From Crotophaga sulcirostris (lineage: Eukaryota; Chordata; Aves; Cuculiformes; Crotophagidae): a stretch of 64,000 nucleotides of DNA. The notes beneath the pieces are model-generated. The model made no database searches, was not told the DNA's origin, and saw nothing but the letters and a program-made list of their open reading frames with translations. Positions within the stretch are counted from its first letter, which is position 1; each line of letters opens with the position of its first letter. Location: positions 114,280 through 178,279 of the forward strand of contig VYZB01000297.1 in NCBI GenBank assembly GCA_013397455.1, given 5' to 3'. Positions 62,721-64,000 of the stretch are shown here, one piece after another. A program made the translations under genes and the position numbers.

Positions 62721-63904
62721 TTTTCTGTGACATCTCATTAGAGCCATGGCAGGTCAAAGGCCCTAAAAACATGCACTTGGTTTTCTGGCTCTCTTTTTCG
62801 TGCTATGACAGGACTCAATGTGCTCTAGGACTGATGAGTGTTCTGGGCTTGAAGATTTCTCTGAACTCTACCCTGTGCGGCCTCCTTTCAAGCTGGATGA
62901 AGATTACCAGAGCCCAGGGCTGTTTAGTCTTGGCTGGTGTGTCCTGGAAAACAGCTTTGCAGCAAAGGTTCCTGTGCTGTTCCCCCAGCTGCACACTGCT
63001 CTAGAAGAGTTTCATCCAATAATTTTTCTTGTTTCATCCACTTCTTTTTCTTGTTTCATCCTAATGTGACACTTTTGTGAGGCCAAAGTCTATACCTTTT
63101 CAGTCAGATCCAAATCTTGATTGCACAAGGGCCATTTAGTCAACAATGTGGGGTTTAGCAATCTGCCTCAAATCACATGGAGGCAACATCGTTAAATTTC
63201 GCTTAAAGTTGACATGCGGTTTGTTTGACTTGATGCAAATTTGAAAAGAAGGGCTCTGCATTTGTCTGTTGATTTATAACTCTGAATTTCTCTGTTCACT
63301 CCTGCCTCTCCCTGCCGAGTACGATTTCAGCTGGAGGCTGAGCATCAAGTGATGGCAGTGAGAACAGCAACTGAAGGGGAAGATGCCCTGATGCCTCTCC
63401 AACTGCAGTGGGATGAGGTGGAGAACCTGAGCCCACCCTTGGCATCACACCCCCCAGTGCTTGCTGCTGGGCAGTCGGGGGCCACCACTGGAAATGCTTT
63501 GTGTCAGGTAAAAGAAGGCCACATGAGAATGAGGGCTGTCTTGGCTGGTGAGATGCAATGGTGCCCAACTCCTGCAGCTGGAACTGAAGGGCTTTCAGCT
63601 ATTGCTGTGTGTGGTTTGTGTGTTGTAACGTGTGTGCAGGGAGCAGGAGGCAGTGAGGAGCGGGCAGTGCTTGGGAAGGGTGGCTGGTTTCTCATTCATA
63701 GTTACGAAGCATTAGCAAGCAAAAGCAGAACCCATGACTCAGTCTCTGGAAGTCTATGCCATTAATTACTTTCCAGTATTTTGCTGGATTACCACAAGGC
63801 TACCAGCCAACTGGCAAGCAGCCTTCTGGGCATCAGCCCTGGTAACCTACTCTGACCTTGTGTTTAACCAGCTCCCCATCACACCTGACAAACCATGACT
63901 CTCC
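62721..63904. other. intergenic, no supported feature
   Basis: Somewhat more GC-rich than the introns, with several open frames up to 138 codons, none resembling a protein I know. A short tandem TTTTTCTTGTTTCATCCA-like repeat lies at about 63,023-63,061. Confidence 0.5.
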
Positions 63905-64000
63905 AGAGGAGAGCAACGAAGATGGTGAAGGGTTTGGAGCACAAGCCCTACGAGGAGCGACTGAGGGAGCTGGGGCTGTTTAGCCTGGAGAAGAGGAGGC
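63905..64000 (+). mobile_element. CR1 LINE, continues past window end
   Basis: AGAGGAGAGCAACGAAGATG, GGTTTGGAGCACAAGCCCTA and GGGCTGTTTAGCCTGGAGAA. This is the stretch just upstream of where the 49,947 and 56,896 copies begin, so this element reaches further 5' than they do. Confidence 0.93.

Noticed and set aside
63349..63765. 138-codon open frame near the right end
   Set aside because: Low-complexity composition, no recognisable domain, no splice context; GC-richer sequence makes long open frames more likely.
59926..64000. Search for PRIMA1, the gene next to UNC79 in mammals, on the minus strand
   Set aside because: No exon of it could be recognised. If synteny holds, it probably lies beyond the right edge.
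1..64000. CRISPR arrays, phage, operons, tRNA or rRNA genes
   Set aside because: The sequence is spliced vertebrate DNA; no regularly spaced repeats or structural RNA genes were seen.

Overview
The window is vertebrate nuclear DNA. It is almost certainly avian: it carries many 5'-truncated CR1 LINEs with bird-type 3' ends (repeated ATTCTATG or ACTGTGAT octamers), a MIR/CORE-type SINE relic, large AT-rich introns with GT-AG boundaries, and low CpG. I cannot name the species. There are no operons, prokaryotic genes or CRISPR arrays.

One gene fills the window from its left edge to about position 59,400, all on the + strand. It is UNC79, the large HEAT-type subunit of the NALCN sodium-leak channel complex. 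I traced 45 coding exons that join without a frame break from 571 to the TGA at 59375-59377. They encode 2,398 complete codons plus the stop, against roughly 2,600 residues for the human protein as I remember it, so about 235 N-terminal residues and the promoter lie to the left. Two further in-frame exons look like optional cassettes (25409-25561 and 37366-37434).

By region: 571-8706 encodes the conserved N-terminal part with a Cys/His-rich module. 9678-24380 encodes alpha-helical repeat sequence, interrupted by an SPF-x tetrapeptide repeat. 25409-33555 encodes a long charged, probably disordered linker made only of phase 1-1 exons. 34255-59377 encodes the C-terminal helical repeats. The 3' UTR follows, with poly(A) signals near 59,809 and 59,901. 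The last 4 kb is non-coding as far as I can see: two antisense CR1 pieces, a CpG-retaining segment of unknown origin, and the start of a sense CR1 cut by the window end.

I found no undescribed multi-gene system. The most useful leads are the run of skippable phase 1-1 exons, the 69-nt candidate cassette exon, a very weak splice donor after exon 21, an intronic region open on both strands near 52.5-53.0 kb, and the CpG-rich patch at 62.4-62.7 kb.
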